A stretch of DNA of 64,000 nucleotides from JADKFD01 sp050250665 (GCA_050250665.1 JBFWOF010000019.1:1-64000), one strand, 5' to 3'. Counted from the first letter of the stretch, positions 1 to 8,281 are shown. Program-made: numbers and translations. The notes: generated from the letters alone by a model not told the origin.

Positions 1-301
1 GGCTGGAGTGACGTGGGTTGTGGGTTGCTGGTTGTCGGTTGTCGGTTGCTGGATTGCTTCGCTACGCTCTTCATGAACCCATATCGTAAGTTGTTGATTT
101 GCTGTTGTAGGTCACGTTGCTCGCGTTGCGAGCTACGTGACGCAACTCGATGTCACGTAGTCCGCTGACGCGGACAACATGACCTACGACGGGGGGTTCA
201 TGGCCCGTGCGCAGTGTCGGGCCGACACACGCGGCTCGCAATGACGCATCAACAGTCCACAACCCGAAGCCCGTCGCCTTTCCCGTGCCCCGTGCCCCGT
301 C
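1..301. repeat. Gene-free left edge with several intergenic repeats
   Basis: No gene is supported here. Positions 8-53 carry degenerate tandem heptamers of the type GGTTGTC. From 73 an element begins with ATGAACCCATATCGTAAG and is closed near 197-245 by GTTCATGGC...GTGTCGGGCCGACAC. The same pair of ends recurs at 12227-12430 and 22000-22180. Inside it, 107-188 is a nested palindrome built on GTAGGTCACGT and ACGTGAC. A GTGCCCC heptamer run sits at 284-300, just beyond the end of the heme A synthase gene. Short open frames here are repeat-derived. Confidence 0.7.
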
Positions 302-1348
302 CTACGCCGCCAGACTGCGATGCCGCAACATCAGTGCCGCGCTCAGCAGCAGCACCGCACCGCCCTGGTGCAGGGTGCCCAGCCACACCGGCACATGCAG
401 CAGCAGCGTGGCGATGCCCAGGCTGACTTGCACCAGCACCATCCCGGCGAGCACGTTCAGCGCCAGCCTCTGGCTGGCTTCCAGTGGCTGCCGGCGCATA
501 CGCCACCATAGCCCTGCACACAGGGCCAGAGTGAGCAGCGCCAGGCAGCGGTGGATGAACTGGATCGCCACCGGGTTCTCCAGCGCGTTGCGCCACCAGG
601 GATCGAAAGCCAGCATGCCCGGCGCGATCCAGTGCTCACCCATCATCGGCCAGGTATTGAACATCAGCCCGGCACGCAGCCCGGCAACAAAGGCACCGAA
701 GACGATGGTGATCGCCAGCAGCGTCAGCAGCGAGCGCACCACTCCGGTCAGCGCCCGCGCCTGGGTGCTGCGCGGCCACAGCAGCTTCAGCGCCAGGGTG
801 AACATGGCGGCGTAGATCAACAGCGCCAGCGACAGGTGGGCGGCCAGGCGGAAGTGACTGACGCGTGGCACATCCACCAGACCGCTCTTGACCATGAACC
901 AGCCCATATAACCCTGCGCAGCGCCGAGGCAGAGAATGCCGATCAGCGGCCAGCGCAGGCGTGGGGTCACCGTCCCGCGCAGCCAGTACCAGAGCAGCGG
1001 CAAGGCAAAGACCAGGCCGAGCAGCCGCGCCAGCAATCGATGCCCCCATTCGTACCAGAAGATGGTCTTGAATTCGGCCAGGCTCATGCCATGGTTGACC
1101 TTGGTGTACTGCGGACTGCTCTGATAGCGCGCGAACTCGGTCTGCCAGGCCGCATCGTCCATCGGCGGCAACACCCCGGTCACCGGCTTCCAGTCGACGA
1201 TCGACAGTCCCGATTCGGTCAGGCGCGTGGCCCCGCCCAGCATCACCAGGGCCAGCAATACGCCGCAGCAGAACAGCAGCCAGCGGCCGATCACGCGCTC
1301 ATCGGCGCTTCGAAACAACCCGTCCTGGGCGATGGAAATTGCGGACAT
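302..1348 (-). CDS. ctaA: Heme A synthase (CtaA/COX15 family)
   Basis: This is a polytopic membrane enzyme of about 348 residues that oxidises the C8 methyl group of heme O to make heme A. Four conserved histidines sit in family-typical contexts: WYEWGHRLLARLLG, VSHFRLAAHLSLAL, QFIHRCLAL and LGTLHQGGAVLLL. Eight hydrophobic segments are visible. I chose the ATG at 1348 because AGAGG lies at the right distance upstream; an in-frame ATG at 1366 lacks a good site. It diverges from the heme-copper cluster, and heme O synthase lies about 4 kb away, so the pair would supply A-type heme to the oxidase-like enzyme in between. The function is clear by family; pairing with this enzyme is inference. Confidence 0.93.
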   Translation of the reverse strand: MSAISIAQDGLFRSADERVIGRWLLFCCGVLLALVMLGGATRLTESGLSIVDWKPVTGVLPPMDDAAWQTEFARYQSSPQYTKVNHGMSLAEFKTIFWYEWGHRLLARLLGLVFALPLLWYWLRGTVTPRLRWPLIGILCLGAAQGYMGWFMVKSGLVDVPRVSHFRLAAHLSLALLIYAAMFTLALKLLWPRSTQARALTGVVRSLLTLLAITIVFGAFVAGLRAGLMFNTWPMMGEHWIAPGMLAFDPWWRNALENPVAIQFIHRCLALLTLALCAGLWWRMRRQPLEASQRLALNVLAGMVLVQVSLGIATLLLHVPVWLGTLHQGGAVLLLSAALMLRHRSLAA

Positions 1349-1529
1349 CACATACCTCTGAGTCATGACGGCGCTGATCGGTGGCCCGTGGCCCGGTACC
1401 GGGCTGGCGCCGACCCCGTTGCCGAAGTCAGCTTGCCCAGGCTCCCGCAGCAGCTTGGGTGGATTCTAGACCAGCATCCGTCAGCGACCCGTCGCTGTCA
1501 GCCGCCGCGCCGGCCTACTTCACTCACGG

Positions 1530-1543
1530 TTGACCCACGTCAA
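1530..1543. promoter_or_regulatory. FNR/ANR-type palindrome upstream of the heme-copper cluster
   Basis: TTGACCCACGTCAA is a perfect TTGAC-N4-GTCAA palindrome in the 280-bp divergent region between ctaA and the 51-aa peptide gene. FNR, ANR and DNR-type regulators bind TTGAT-N4-ATCAA and variants with C/G at the inner position. It lies about 100 nt before the first start codon. A near-identical core recurs at 7623-7635 and a relative at 11815-11828. The assignment rests on motif resemblance only. Confidence 0.5.
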
Positions 1544-1630
1544 TTACAGCAAGGGCCGCCAAGGCAGCAAATAGCGGCCGATGGTCGGGCATTGCCCGGC
1601 GCACGCACTCACTGGCTGGGAGAGGTTTCG

Positions 1631-1786
1631 ATGAGCACAAGTCAAGAGCAGGACGAGAAAGTGCCGATGATGCAGCAGCTACTGGACAATCCGTTCCTGC
1701 TGCTGTTTCTCGGCGTGATGGTCCCCATGGTCGTTTACACCTTGTGGGGGATTATCGACATTCTGACTATCCCGGTCGCCAAATAA
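1631..1786 (+). CDS. Small membrane peptide, first gene of the heme-copper operon
   Basis: A 51-residue protein has a charged N-terminus (STSQEQDEKVP), then one long hydrophobic stretch from about residue 21 to 46 containing FLLLFLGVMVPMVVYTLWG. GGAGAGG sits 6-12 nt before the ATG. It lies 28 nt upstream of subunit II in the same direction. Single-helix accessory subunits are common in heme-copper oxidases of the ba3 and cbb3 types, so a structural or assembly subunit is likely. I do not recognise a named family. Confidence 0.75.
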   Translation: MSTSQEQDEKVPMMQQLLDNPFLLLFLGVMVPMVVYTLWGIIDILTIPVAK

Positions 1787-1814
1787 TCTACCCAGCCATG
1801 ACGGGGGAAACCAC

Positions 1815-2354
1815 ATGAGCGCAATATTGCCGCCGGCCGAAAGGCTCTGGTGGAAGCATCCATTGGATCGCGTCGAGGGCACCTGGATTGCCATCGCTTT
1901 TGTCTGGTGCATGATCATGTTTTTCATGATGATTTACTGGCATGCCTACGGCAAACAGAATCTCTCCACGGAAACCTACAAGACCACGCCCGAGCTGTTC
2001 GCCACCAAGACCCAGGCCATGGTCGAGCAATATACCGTGCGCACCGAAACCGACATGCAAACGCCAGTGGTGGCACCGCCAGCAGGCTCCGATGTTTATC
2101 TGATTGCACGTCTGTGGAATTTCTGGCCGATTCTCGAGCTGGAGAAGGACAAGACCTATCGCCTGCACCTGACCTCCATGGATTACAACCATGGATTCTC
2201 GCTGCAGCCGGCCAACATCAATATCCAGGTGGTGCCCGGTTATGAGCATGTGGTCACCATGACCCCGAATCAGAGCGGCACCTATTCGGTGGTCTGCAAT
2301 GAATATTGCGGTATCGGCCATCACACGATGGTCGGTCGCATCTACGTCAAATAA
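1815..2354 (+). CDS. CuA-containing heme-copper subunit II (NorS / ba3-type)
   Basis: The protein has 179 residues, with a single N-terminal helix (about 22-44) followed by a periplasmic cupredoxin domain. All CuA ligands are present: H126 in DYNHGFSL, then C161, E163, C165, H169 and M172 in CNEYCGIGHHTM. It should accept electrons from a periplasmic donor and pass them to the heme groups of subunit I, which starts 12 nt downstream. GGGGG precedes the ATG. The one-helix architecture and short length match ba3-type oxidases and the subunit II of norSY-type clusters rather than two-helix aa3 subunits. There is no fused cytochrome c domain. Confidence 0.9.
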   Translation: MSAILPPAERLWWKHPLDRVEGTWIAIAFVWCMIMFFMMIYWHAYGKQNLSTETYKTTPELFATKTQAMVEQYTVRTETDMQTPVVAPPAGSDVYLIARLWNFWPILELEKDKTYRLHLTSMDYNHGFSLQPANINIQVVPGYEHVVTMTPNQSGTYSVVCNEYCGIGHHTMVGRIYVK

Positions 2355-2366
2355 CGGAGGCTGGTC

Positions 2367-4070
2367 ATGTCCATGGCAACAACCTATCGGACCTGCCCGC
2401 GTTCCGGGCTGCAGTTCGAATCCCAGGCTGAAAAGCTGATGCTCGCCAATGCCGTCGCCGGCGTGGTGTTCCTGCTGATCGGCGGCATCCTCGCCATCGG
2501 CGTGGTGCTGACCCGCTGGCCGGCGGTGCACTGGCTGGAAGCCGACACCTTCTATCAGGTGCTGACGGCCCACGGCATCGACATGCTGATCTTCTGGATC
2601 ATCTTCTTTGAAATCGCGGTGCTGTACTTCTGTTCGTCGACCTTGCTGCGCTGTCGATTGGCCACACCCAAGGTGGCCTGGGCGGCGTTCGCACTGATGG
2701 TGATCGGCGCGGTCACCAACAACATTGCCGTCTACCAGGGCGGTTCCAGCGTGATGATGACCTCCTACGTGCCGATGATGGCGGCGCCATCGTTTTATCT
2801 GGGGCTGATCCTGTTTGCCGTTGGCGCGCTGATGGGTTGCTTCGTGTTTCTGGGCACGCTGGTGGTGGCCAAGCGCGAGAAGACCTATCAGGGCTCGGTG
2901 CCGCTGGTGACCTTCGGCGCCATCACCGCCTGCATCATCGCGGTGTTCACCATCACCTCGGGCGCGATCATCCTGATCCCGACCTATCTGATGTCGCTGG
3001 GGGTGGTTGAACACGTCGACGCGCTGGTCTATCGAACCATCTGGTGGGCCTTCGGCCATTCCTCGCAGCAGATCAATGTCGCTGCGCATATCTCGATCTG
3101 GTACGCCGTGGCGGCCATCGCCTTCGGTGCCAAGCCGATGAGCGAGCGCGTCAGTCGTGGCGCCTTCCTGCTGTACATCCTGTTCCTGCAACTGGCCAGC
3201 GCGCATCACTTGCTGGCCGATCCGGGCATGAGCACCGAATGGAAGGTCATCAACACCAGCTACTTCATGTATTTCGCGGTGCTGGCCTCGATGATTCACG
3301 GTCTGACCATTCCCGGGGCCATGGAAGTGGCGCAGCGGGCCAAGGGCTACAACAAGGGTCTGTTCGAATGGCTGCGCAAGGCGCCGTGGGGTAATCCGAC
3401 CTTCTCCGGCGTGTTCATCTCGATCATCGGCTTCGGTTTCCTCGGTGGCATTTCCGGCGTGATGATGGGCACCGAGCAGCTCAACATGATCATCCACAAC
3501 ACCATCTATGTGCCCGGGCACTTCCACGCCACGGTGGTGATCGGCACCACGCTGTCGTTCATGGCGCTGACCTATTTCCTGATCCCGGTGCTGTTCAAGC
3601 GCGAGATGATCAATCCGGGACTGGCCAAGTGGCAGCCCTATCTGTTCGGCTTGTCGATGTATTTCTTCTGCCTGGTGATGATGGGCGCCGGTACGCTGGG
3701 CGTGTCACGGCGGCATTGGGACATGGCTTTCAACGGCTCGCCGCTGGCCTATGAATGGCCGGGTGCGGCCTATCTGATGATGGGTCTGGTCGGCATCGCC
3801 GGTGTTGCTGCCATCGCTGGTGGCGCGATCTACATCTACATCACGGTCGGATCGCTGCTCTGGGGCAAGCGTCTGGACAGCGGCGCCGCCAGCAAGAACA
3901 CCACACCGATTCCGTTGACGCCGATGCCCACCACGGTGGTGCAGACCTACGGTTCGGCGGGCTTCGCCGCGCCCGGCACCTTCGTGCTGGCCATGGTCTT
4001 CCTGGTGTCCTTTGTCCTCTATTACTTCATCAACTGGAAGTATCTGTCGACCCTGTGGGGTCTGAGCTGA
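2367..4070 (+). CDS. B-type heme-copper subunit I lacking the active-site tyrosine (oxidase or NO reductase)
   Basis: A 567-residue catalytic subunit has about 13 helices. Low-spin heme ligands are H69 (LTAHGIDM) and H387; the high-spin heme ligand is H385 in VPGHFHATV. CuB ligands are H231 and H280-H281 in ASAHHLLADPGM, a stretch very close to ba3 oxidases. The usual HPxVY motif with its cross-linked tyrosine reads HSSQQ, so glutamine 235 occupies the tyrosine position. That tyrosine is needed for the O-O bond chemistry of oxygen reductases and is missing in NO reductases. Neighbours (CuA subunit, SCO) recall the norSY-senC clusters described in ammonia oxidisers. GGAGG precedes the ATG. The fold is certain; the substrate (O2 or NO) is open. 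Confidence 0.9.
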   Translation: MSMATTYRTCPRSGLQFESQAEKLMLANAVAGVVFLLIGGILAIGVVLTRWPAVHWLEADTFYQVLTAHGIDMLIFWIIFFEIAVLYFCSSTLLRCRLATPKVAWAAFALMVIGAVTNNIAVYQGGSSVMMTSYVPMMAAPSFYLGLILFAVGALMGCFVFLGTLVVAKREKTYQGSVPLVTFGAITACIIAVFTITSGAIILIPTYLMSLGVVEHVDALVYRTIWWAFGHSSQQINVAAHISIWYAVAAIAFGAKPMSERVSRGAFLLYILFLQLASAHHLLADPGMSTEWKVINTSYFMYFAVLASMIHGLTIPGAMEVAQRAKGYNKGLFEWLRKAPWGNPTFSGVFISIIGFGFLGGISGVMMGTEQLNMIIHNTIYVPGHFHATVVIGTTLSFMALTYFLIPVLFKREMINPGLAKWQPYLFGLSMYFFCLVMMGAGTLGVSRRHWDMAFNGSPLAYEWPGAAYLMMGLVGIAGVAAIAGGAIYIYITVGSLLWGKRLDSGAASKNTTPIPLTPMPTTVVQTYGSAGFAAPGTFVLAMVFLVSFVLYYFINWKYLSTLWGLS

Positions 4071-4095
4071 GGTTGGAGCTGGCGGTCGTCCACCA

Positions 4096-4170
4096 CTGTG
4101 GGAGCGGACTTCGTCCGCGATGGCTGTGGCTTCCCGGCGAGCCCGATCGCGGATGAATCCGCTCCCACAG
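4096..4170. repeat. REP-like hairpin (CTGTGGGAGCGG family)
   Basis: The inverted arms CTGTGGGAGCGGACTTCGTC and ATCGCGGATGAATCCGCTCC close a 75-bp palindrome between subunit I and heme O synthase. The same family (GTGGGAGCGGG...CCCGCTCCCAC) is seen at 53386-53462 and in single-arm form at 16690-16725, 25484-25510, 25709-25735 and 60832-60861. Confidence 0.8.
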
Positions 4171-4199
4171 GCTCGCAACCATGATCCCGAGGTATTGAA

Positions 4200-5096
4200 A
4201 TGAACACCGCTGTTGCCCACATCGAAGGTCCGGTCCTGGCGCAGGCGCGCGAAGTGCTGGGCCTGTTCAAGCTGCGCATCGGCGTGCTGATCACGGTCAC
4301 GGCCCTGGTCGGTTTTGTGACCACGCCAGGACACGCTGCGGATGGGTGGCAGGTGCTGGTGCTGGCCCTGGCTACCCTGATGGCCTCGGCCTGCGCCGGT
4401 TTGTTCAACCAGTACTACGAGCGTGATCGCGACCGTCTGATGGCGCGCACCCGTGGCCGGGCTTTCGCCTGCGGCCGGTACGCAGCCCATTGGGGCTGGT
4501 GGTTGCTGATGGCGACGATGCTGGTGGTATCGATCAGCGCGGCATGGCTGTGGGTCAACCCCCTGGCCGCCGTCTTTGTCTTTCTCGGTGCCTTCTTCTA
4601 CGCGGTGATCTACACCGTGTGGCTGAAGCATCGCAGCTGGCTTAACATCGTCATCGGCGGCCTCTCGGGCAGCTTTGCAGTGTTGGCGGGAGCGGCGGCT
4701 TCCAATCCGGAACTGGGACCCTTGCCCTGGAGCTTTGCGCTGATCCTGTTCCTGTGGACACCGCCGCACTTCTGGAGTCTGGCCATTGCTGGCCAGGCCG
4801 ACTACGCGGCAGCGGGCATACCGATGTTGCCGGTCGTGGTCGGGACCGAGCGCGCCGCGCGCATCGTGCGTCTGAGCACCTGGGCGCTGGTCCTGGCCAG
4901 CCTGTTGCCGGCCTGTTTCGGCGCCGGCTGGATCTATCTGCTGGGCGCCAGCGGTGGCGGTGCCTATTTCATCTGGCGCGCCGAAATCCTGGCGCGCAAT
5001 CCCAGCCGGCAGACCGCGATTCGCTGCTTCCTGTCCTCGCTGCTGCAACTGTGTGCCGTGCTCGGTGCAGCGTGCGTGGATGTGGCCTTGAGATAG
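4200..5096 (+). CDS. ctaB: Protoheme IX farnesyltransferase (heme O synthase)
   Basis: A 298-residue UbiA-superfamily membrane enzyme adds farnesyl to protoheme to give heme O, the substrate of CtaA. The first aspartate-rich motif is seen as NQYYERDRDRLMARTRGR near residue 69-86, and a second polar loop contains LWTPPHFWSLAIAGQADY near 180-200. About nine helices are visible. It lies between subunit I and the SCO gene and is almost certainly co-transcribed; its stop is 2 nt before the SCO start. Together with the divergent ctaA it means the organism can make A-type heme for this enzyme. Confidence 0.92.
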   Translation: MNTAVAHIEGPVLAQAREVLGLFKLRIGVLITVTALVGFVTTPGHAADGWQVLVLALATLMASACAGLFNQYYERDRDRLMARTRGRAFACGRYAAHWGWWLLMATMLVVSISAAWLWVNPLAAVFVFLGAFFYAVIYTVWLKHRSWLNIVIGGLSGSFAVLAGAAASNPELGPLPWSFALILFLWTPPHFWSLAIAGQADYAAAGIPMLPVVVGTERAARIVRLSTWALVLASLLPACFGAGWIYLLGASGGGAYFIWRAEILARNPSRQTAIRCFLSSLLQLCAVLGAACVDVALR

Positions 5097-5098
5097 TC

Positions 5099-5944
5099 GT
5101 GCGGCGGCGCGGATCGCTGGGCTGGCTGCTGGGCGCTCTGCTCTGGAGCCTGCCCCTGTGGGCGCAGCAAGGCGCCATCACCGAATCCCAGGCACGGGCT
5201 TTCGGCCTGGATCAGAACGCCGCGCTGCAACTGAGCCAGTCGCGCCTGGAACAGGTGCCCAGCGATCATCTCTTTCGCGACCAGAACGGACAGGCCGTCA
5301 GGCTGGGGCAGTACCGCGGCAAGCCGCTGCTGGTGAACTTCATCTACACCGGTTGCTTCAAGATCTGTCCGACCAGTTCGCGCGCGCTCCGGCGTGCTGT
5401 CGATGCCATGCGCGACCGTTTTGGTGTCAACCAGTTTCAGGTGCTCAGCATCGGCTTCAACCAGCCGGACGATTCGCCGCTGGCACTGCGCACCTTTGCT
5501 GCGCAGCAGGGCATCGACGATCCCAACTGGGCATTGCTGGCGCCGCGAGCCGAGGATGTGCCCGCGCTGGCGGCGGATTTCGGCTTCAGCTATGTGCCGA
5601 CTCCGCTCGGTTTCGATCACACCCTGCAGGTCAGCGTGATCGACGCCGACGGTCGCATTCACGCCCAGGTCTACGGCGATGCCTTCGGTCCGGATTCGCT
5701 CGGCGAGCCGCTGCGTCAACTGCTGACGGGGGCCGCCGCGCTGCAGCCATCCAGCTTCGCCGATCTGATCGACAAGGTCCGCATCCTGTGCTCGGTCTAC
5801 GATCCGGTCACCGGCAAGTACCGCGTCAATTATTCGATGTATCTGGAAATCGCCGGCGGCCTGACCTTCATTCTGGCCATGCTCGCCTTCGCCATCAGTG
5901 AATGGCGGGCGCGGCGCGCGCTGCTGCGAACGCGGGCGGGCTAG
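5099..5944 (+). CDS. SCO1/SenC copper-delivery protein
   Basis: The protein has about 281 residues, with an N-terminal signal or anchor (GWLLGALLWSLPLWAQQ), a thioredoxin-like periplasmic domain and a C-terminal helix (about 245-268). The copper-binding CxxxC is C86-C90 in YTGCFKICP, and the distal histidine is in GFDHTLQV near residue 177. SCO proteins load the CuA centre of subunit II. The best start is the GTG at 5099, 2 nt after the ctaB stop; the open frame extends further upstream but only through ctaB. The C-terminal anchor is less usual in SCO proteins. senC is the expected partner in norSY-type clusters. Confidence 0.88.
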   Translation: MRRRGSLGWLLGALLWSLPLWAQQGAITESQARAFGLDQNAALQLSQSRLEQVPSDHLFRDQNGQAVRLGQYRGKPLLVNFIYTGCFKICPTSSRALRRAVDAMRDRFGVNQFQVLSIGFNQPDDSPLALRTFAAQQGIDDPNWALLAPRAEDVPALAADFGFSYVPTPLGFDHTLQVSVIDADGRIHAQVYGDAFGPDSLGEPLRQLLTGAAALQPSSFADLIDKVRILCSVYDPVTGKYRVNYSMYLEIAGGLTFILAMLAFAISEWRARRALLRTRAG

Positions 5945-5969
5945 GGTGTCGCCAGTTGACGGTAACAGC

Positions 5970-6132
5970 TTGAACGCGGAGAACGCAGAGAGGCGCGAAG
6001 AACGCCGAGCAAGGGATGGGCAGGATTGGAGCGCATCGTGTTCGCGGGCGGTCGACGCCGGCACCCAGCACCTGTCTGATCTCCTGCGTCTCTCTGCGTT
6101 CTCTGCGCCCCTCTGCGTTCTCCGCGTTGAAT
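5970..6132. repeat. Inverted-repeat element with tandem 9-mer arms
   Basis: The left arm from 5970 contains nonamer-spaced variants such as ACGCGGAGA and ACGCAGAGA. The right arm ending at 6132 contains the complement (CTCTGCGTTCTCCGCGTTGA) repeated with period 9. The element fills the gap between the SCO gene and the first cytochrome b fusion. Single arms of the same family occur at 22215-22262 and 29253-29308. The ATG at 6131 belongs to this repeat and is probably not a start codon. Confidence 0.75.
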
Positions 6133-6163
6133 GGCTTCTCACTGGTATCTCCGAGGGGCAGCG

Positions 6164-7663
6164 GTGAACGCCTGGATGCGTGTCGAGCGGGCTCTGGATC
6201 GCTGCTGCCCGCCGGGCGCCAATCCGCTGTCGCATCTGGGTGCGATCGCCTGCCTGATGTTTGTCCTGCTGCTGCTCAGCGGCATTTACCTGTATGTGTT
6301 CTTCGATACCTCCGTGGACGGCGCCTGGGCCTCGGTCGAGCGTCTGTCGCGGCAGCCTCCGGGCGGCTGGCTGCGCAGCCTGCATCGTTACGCCGCCGAT
6401 CTGTTTCTGCTGTCGGTGTGGCTGCATCTGCTGCGCGAGGCCGTGCTCGGACGCTACACCCGCTTTCGCCGCCTGAGCTGGCTGACCGGTCTGGTATTGC
6501 TGCCGCTGGCCTATGTCAGCGGCGTGGGCGGCTTCTGGCTGGCCTGGGATCAGCTCGGTCAGTACACGGCGATCGCCAGCGCCGAACTGCTGGACGCGCT
6601 GCCCTTGTTTTCGACCTCTCTGTCGCGCAATTTCCTGACCCCGGAGGCGGTCAACGACCGCCTGTTCAGCCTGCTGATCTTCGTCCACCTGGGCGTGCCG
6701 CTGCTGATGCTGTTTGCCCTCTGGTTTCATCTGCAGCGGATCACCCGACCGCAGCTGTTGCCGCCGCGGATGCTGGCTCTGGCGCTGCTGTCCTGCCTGG
6801 GAATCCTGGCCCTGGCAGCGCCGATCCTGAGCCTGCCGCCTGCCGATCTGGGTTCGGTGCCTGCCACTTTGCCGCTGGACTGGTGGCTGCTGCACTGGCA
6901 GCCCCTGGCCGAGGCCTGGGGGCCGGCGCTGACCTGGGCTGTGATTGGCGCGATGCTGCTGGTGCTGCTGCTGTTGCCACTGCGGCCGCAGGCGCCGCCG
7001 CCGGTGGCGCTGGTCGACGCCGACAACTGCAACGGCTGTCAGCGTTGTGTCGCGGACTGTCCCTATGCCGCGATCACGCTGGAGGCGCACCCCAATGGCA
7101 AACTGGGGCGGCAGATCGCCGTGGTTGCCGCAGATCGTTGCGCCAGTTGTGGCATTTGCGCCGGATCCTGTCCGTCGGCCACGCCCTTTCGTTCCACCGA
7201 GCTGCTGGTCAGCGGCATCGACATGCCGCGGCAGACCATCGCCGCCCTGCGCGGGCAACTGGAAGCGACGCTGGCCGCTCACACCGATGCGGCCATCGTC
7301 GTCTTTGGCTGTGACCACGGCGCAAATCTGAAGCACATGGCGGCACCCGGCCTGATTCCGCTCAGTCTGCTGTGCATCGGCCAGTTGCCGCCGGCCTTCA
7401 TCGAATACGCGCTGCGTGCCGGCGCTGCCGGCGTCCTGATCGTTGGCTGCCACTCGGGCGGCTGCGCCTTCCGATGGGGTGAAGCGCTGACTGCACAGCG
7501 TCTGAGCGGACAGCGCGAGCCGCATCTGCGTAGCAGCGTGCCAGGCGCTCGCTGGCAGATGCTGCGAGCCGGACCGGGCGAGGAAGCCCGGGTGAGCGCG
7601 GCCGCCCTGCAGCTGGCCCGCCTGACCCACGTCAATGACGGCGCCGGGCCGGTTCAGGTCTGA
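6164..7663 (+). CDS. Diheme cytochrome b fused to 2x[4Fe-4S] ferredoxin and FlpD/MvhD-like domain
   Basis: The domain order is clear in this 499-residue protein. Residues 1-200 form a cytochrome b/b6 N-terminal four-helix module with histidines 74, 88, 175 and 189, two pairs each 14 apart, enough for both b hemes. Extra helices follow. A bacterial ferredoxin module at about 285-340 has CNGCQRCVADCP and CASCGICAGSCP. A final domain carries VVFGCDHG, LLCIGQLP and IVGCHSGGC, the cysteine pattern of FlpD/MvhD proteins that link [NiFe]-hydrogenase or formate dehydrogenase to heterodisulfide reductase. I chose the GTG at 6164 because GAGGGG lies 5 nt upstream; the ATG at 6131 is in a repeat. Electron transfer between cytosolic FeS carriers and membrane hemes is inferred. 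Confidence 0.88.
   Translation: MNAWMRVERALDRCCPPGANPLSHLGAIACLMFVLLLLSGIYLYVFFDTSVDGAWASVERLSRQPPGGWLRSLHRYAADLFLLSVWLHLLREAVLGRYTRFRRLSWLTGLVLLPLAYVSGVGGFWLAWDQLGQYTAIASAELLDALPLFSTSLSRNFLTPEAVNDRLFSLLIFVHLGVPLLMLFALWFHLQRITRPQLLPPRMLALALLSCLGILALAAPILSLPPADLGSVPATLPLDWWLLHWQPLAEAWGPALTWAVIGAMLLVLLLLPLRPQAPPPVALVDADNCNGCQRCVADCPYAAITLEAHPNGKLGRQIAVVAADRCASCGICAGSCPSATPFRSTELLVSGIDMPRQTIAALRGQLEATLAAHTDAAIVVFGCDHGANLKHMAAPGLIPLSLLCIGQLPPAFIEYALRAGAAGVLIVGCHSGGCAFRWGEALTAQRLSGQREPHLRSSVPGARWQMLRAGPGEEARVSAAALQLARLTHVNDGAGPVQV
7622..7636. promoter_or_regulatory. Possible FNR/ANR-type half-palindrome inside the end of the cytochrome b fusion gene
   Basis: CTGACCCACGTCAAT shares 13 consecutive bases with the palindrome at 1530-1543 and lies about 140 nt before the next start codon. 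It is within coding sequence (reading LTHVN), so coincidence is quite possible. It is listed because the match to the upstream site is exact over the core. Confidence 0.25.
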
Positions 7664-7774
7664 TGACTTCAGTGGCTTGAGGGTATGGCAAGGACTGCAC
7701 GGTGTTCCGCGGCCCGGCGCCTTTCCCTGCTGACAGGCTGAGCAACCCTGGCTGGAGTGGCAGATGGGCGCGAC

Positions 7775-8281
7775 ATGACCGACAAGCTCAAACTCTGGAT
7801 CGGACAGATCCTGCTGTATGCAGCGCTGGCCGGCGTCATCGGAGTGTTCTCCGGATGGCCCGTGTATCAGCACCTGCCGCCCGATCGCGCCGTGATCAAG
7901 CTGAGTCTGGTTCACCAGGCCCAGCTGCTGGGCGATTGCGTGCAACAGACGCCCGAGGAACTGGCCAGGCTGCCACCCAATATGCGCGCACCGAGTCGCT
8001 GTCCGCGCGAACGCTCGCCGCTGACGGTGGAAGTGGACATCGATGGGGCACTGACGCACCGCCAGGTCGCGTCCGCATCGGGGCTGTCCAGTGACGGCCC
8101 GGCCGCCATCTACCGCCGCATCGAGGTCGGCGCCGGAGCCCACCGGATTGCCGTGCGCCTGAAGGACAACGCCCGCACGGACGGATTTGATTACACCCTG
8201 GAGCGCGACATCGAATTGGCGCCTGCCGAGATTCTGGTCGTCGATTTCGATGCCGCCGAAAAACGGATCACGCTGAGATGA
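7775..8281 (+). CDS. Membrane-anchored periplasmic protein of unknown function in the respiratory cluster
   Basis: About 168 residues. One hydrophobic helix (about 9-27, ILLYAALAGVIGVFSGWPVY) is followed by a soluble domain with two cysteines (in GDCVQQ and SRCPRE) and beta-rich sequence towards the end (HRIAVRLKDNA). It resembles the single-helix periplasmic accessory proteins of oxidase clusters, but I recognise no family. Its stop overlaps the next start as ATGA, so translation is coupled to the heme-copper-like gene. The start is uncertain: the ATG at 7775 has only a weak ribosome site, and an in-frame GTG lies at 7757. Confidence 0.7.
   Translation: MTDKLKLWIGQILLYAALAGVIGVFSGWPVYQHLPPDRAVIKLSLVHQAQLLGDCVQQTPEELARLPPNMRAPSRCPRERSPLTVEVDIDGALTHRQVASASGLSSDGPAAIYRRIEVGAGAHRIAVRLKDNARTDGFDYTLERDIELAPAEILVVDFDAAEKRITLR

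Noticed and set aside
551..1786. 411-aa plus-strand frame ending with the 51-aa peptide
   Set aside because: Everything upstream of 1631 is antisense to ctaA or intergenic; the strong ribosome site before the ATG at 1631 defines the real gene.
1788..3527. 579-aa minus-strand open frame rich in His and Asp
   Set aside because: It is a shadow of the CuA subunit and subunit I genes; the His-rich look comes from reading their codons in reverse.
6131..6163. Upstream ATG start for the cytochrome b/FlpD fusion
   Set aside because: It lies in the arm of a repeat element and lacks a ribosome site; the GTG at 6164 has GAGGGG at the right spacing.
4964..8143. 1059-aa open frame on the minus strand
   Set aside because: It is antisense to the SCO and cytochrome b fusion genes, has Gln/Arg/Gly-rich composition typical of high-GC shadow frames, and has no recognisable domain.
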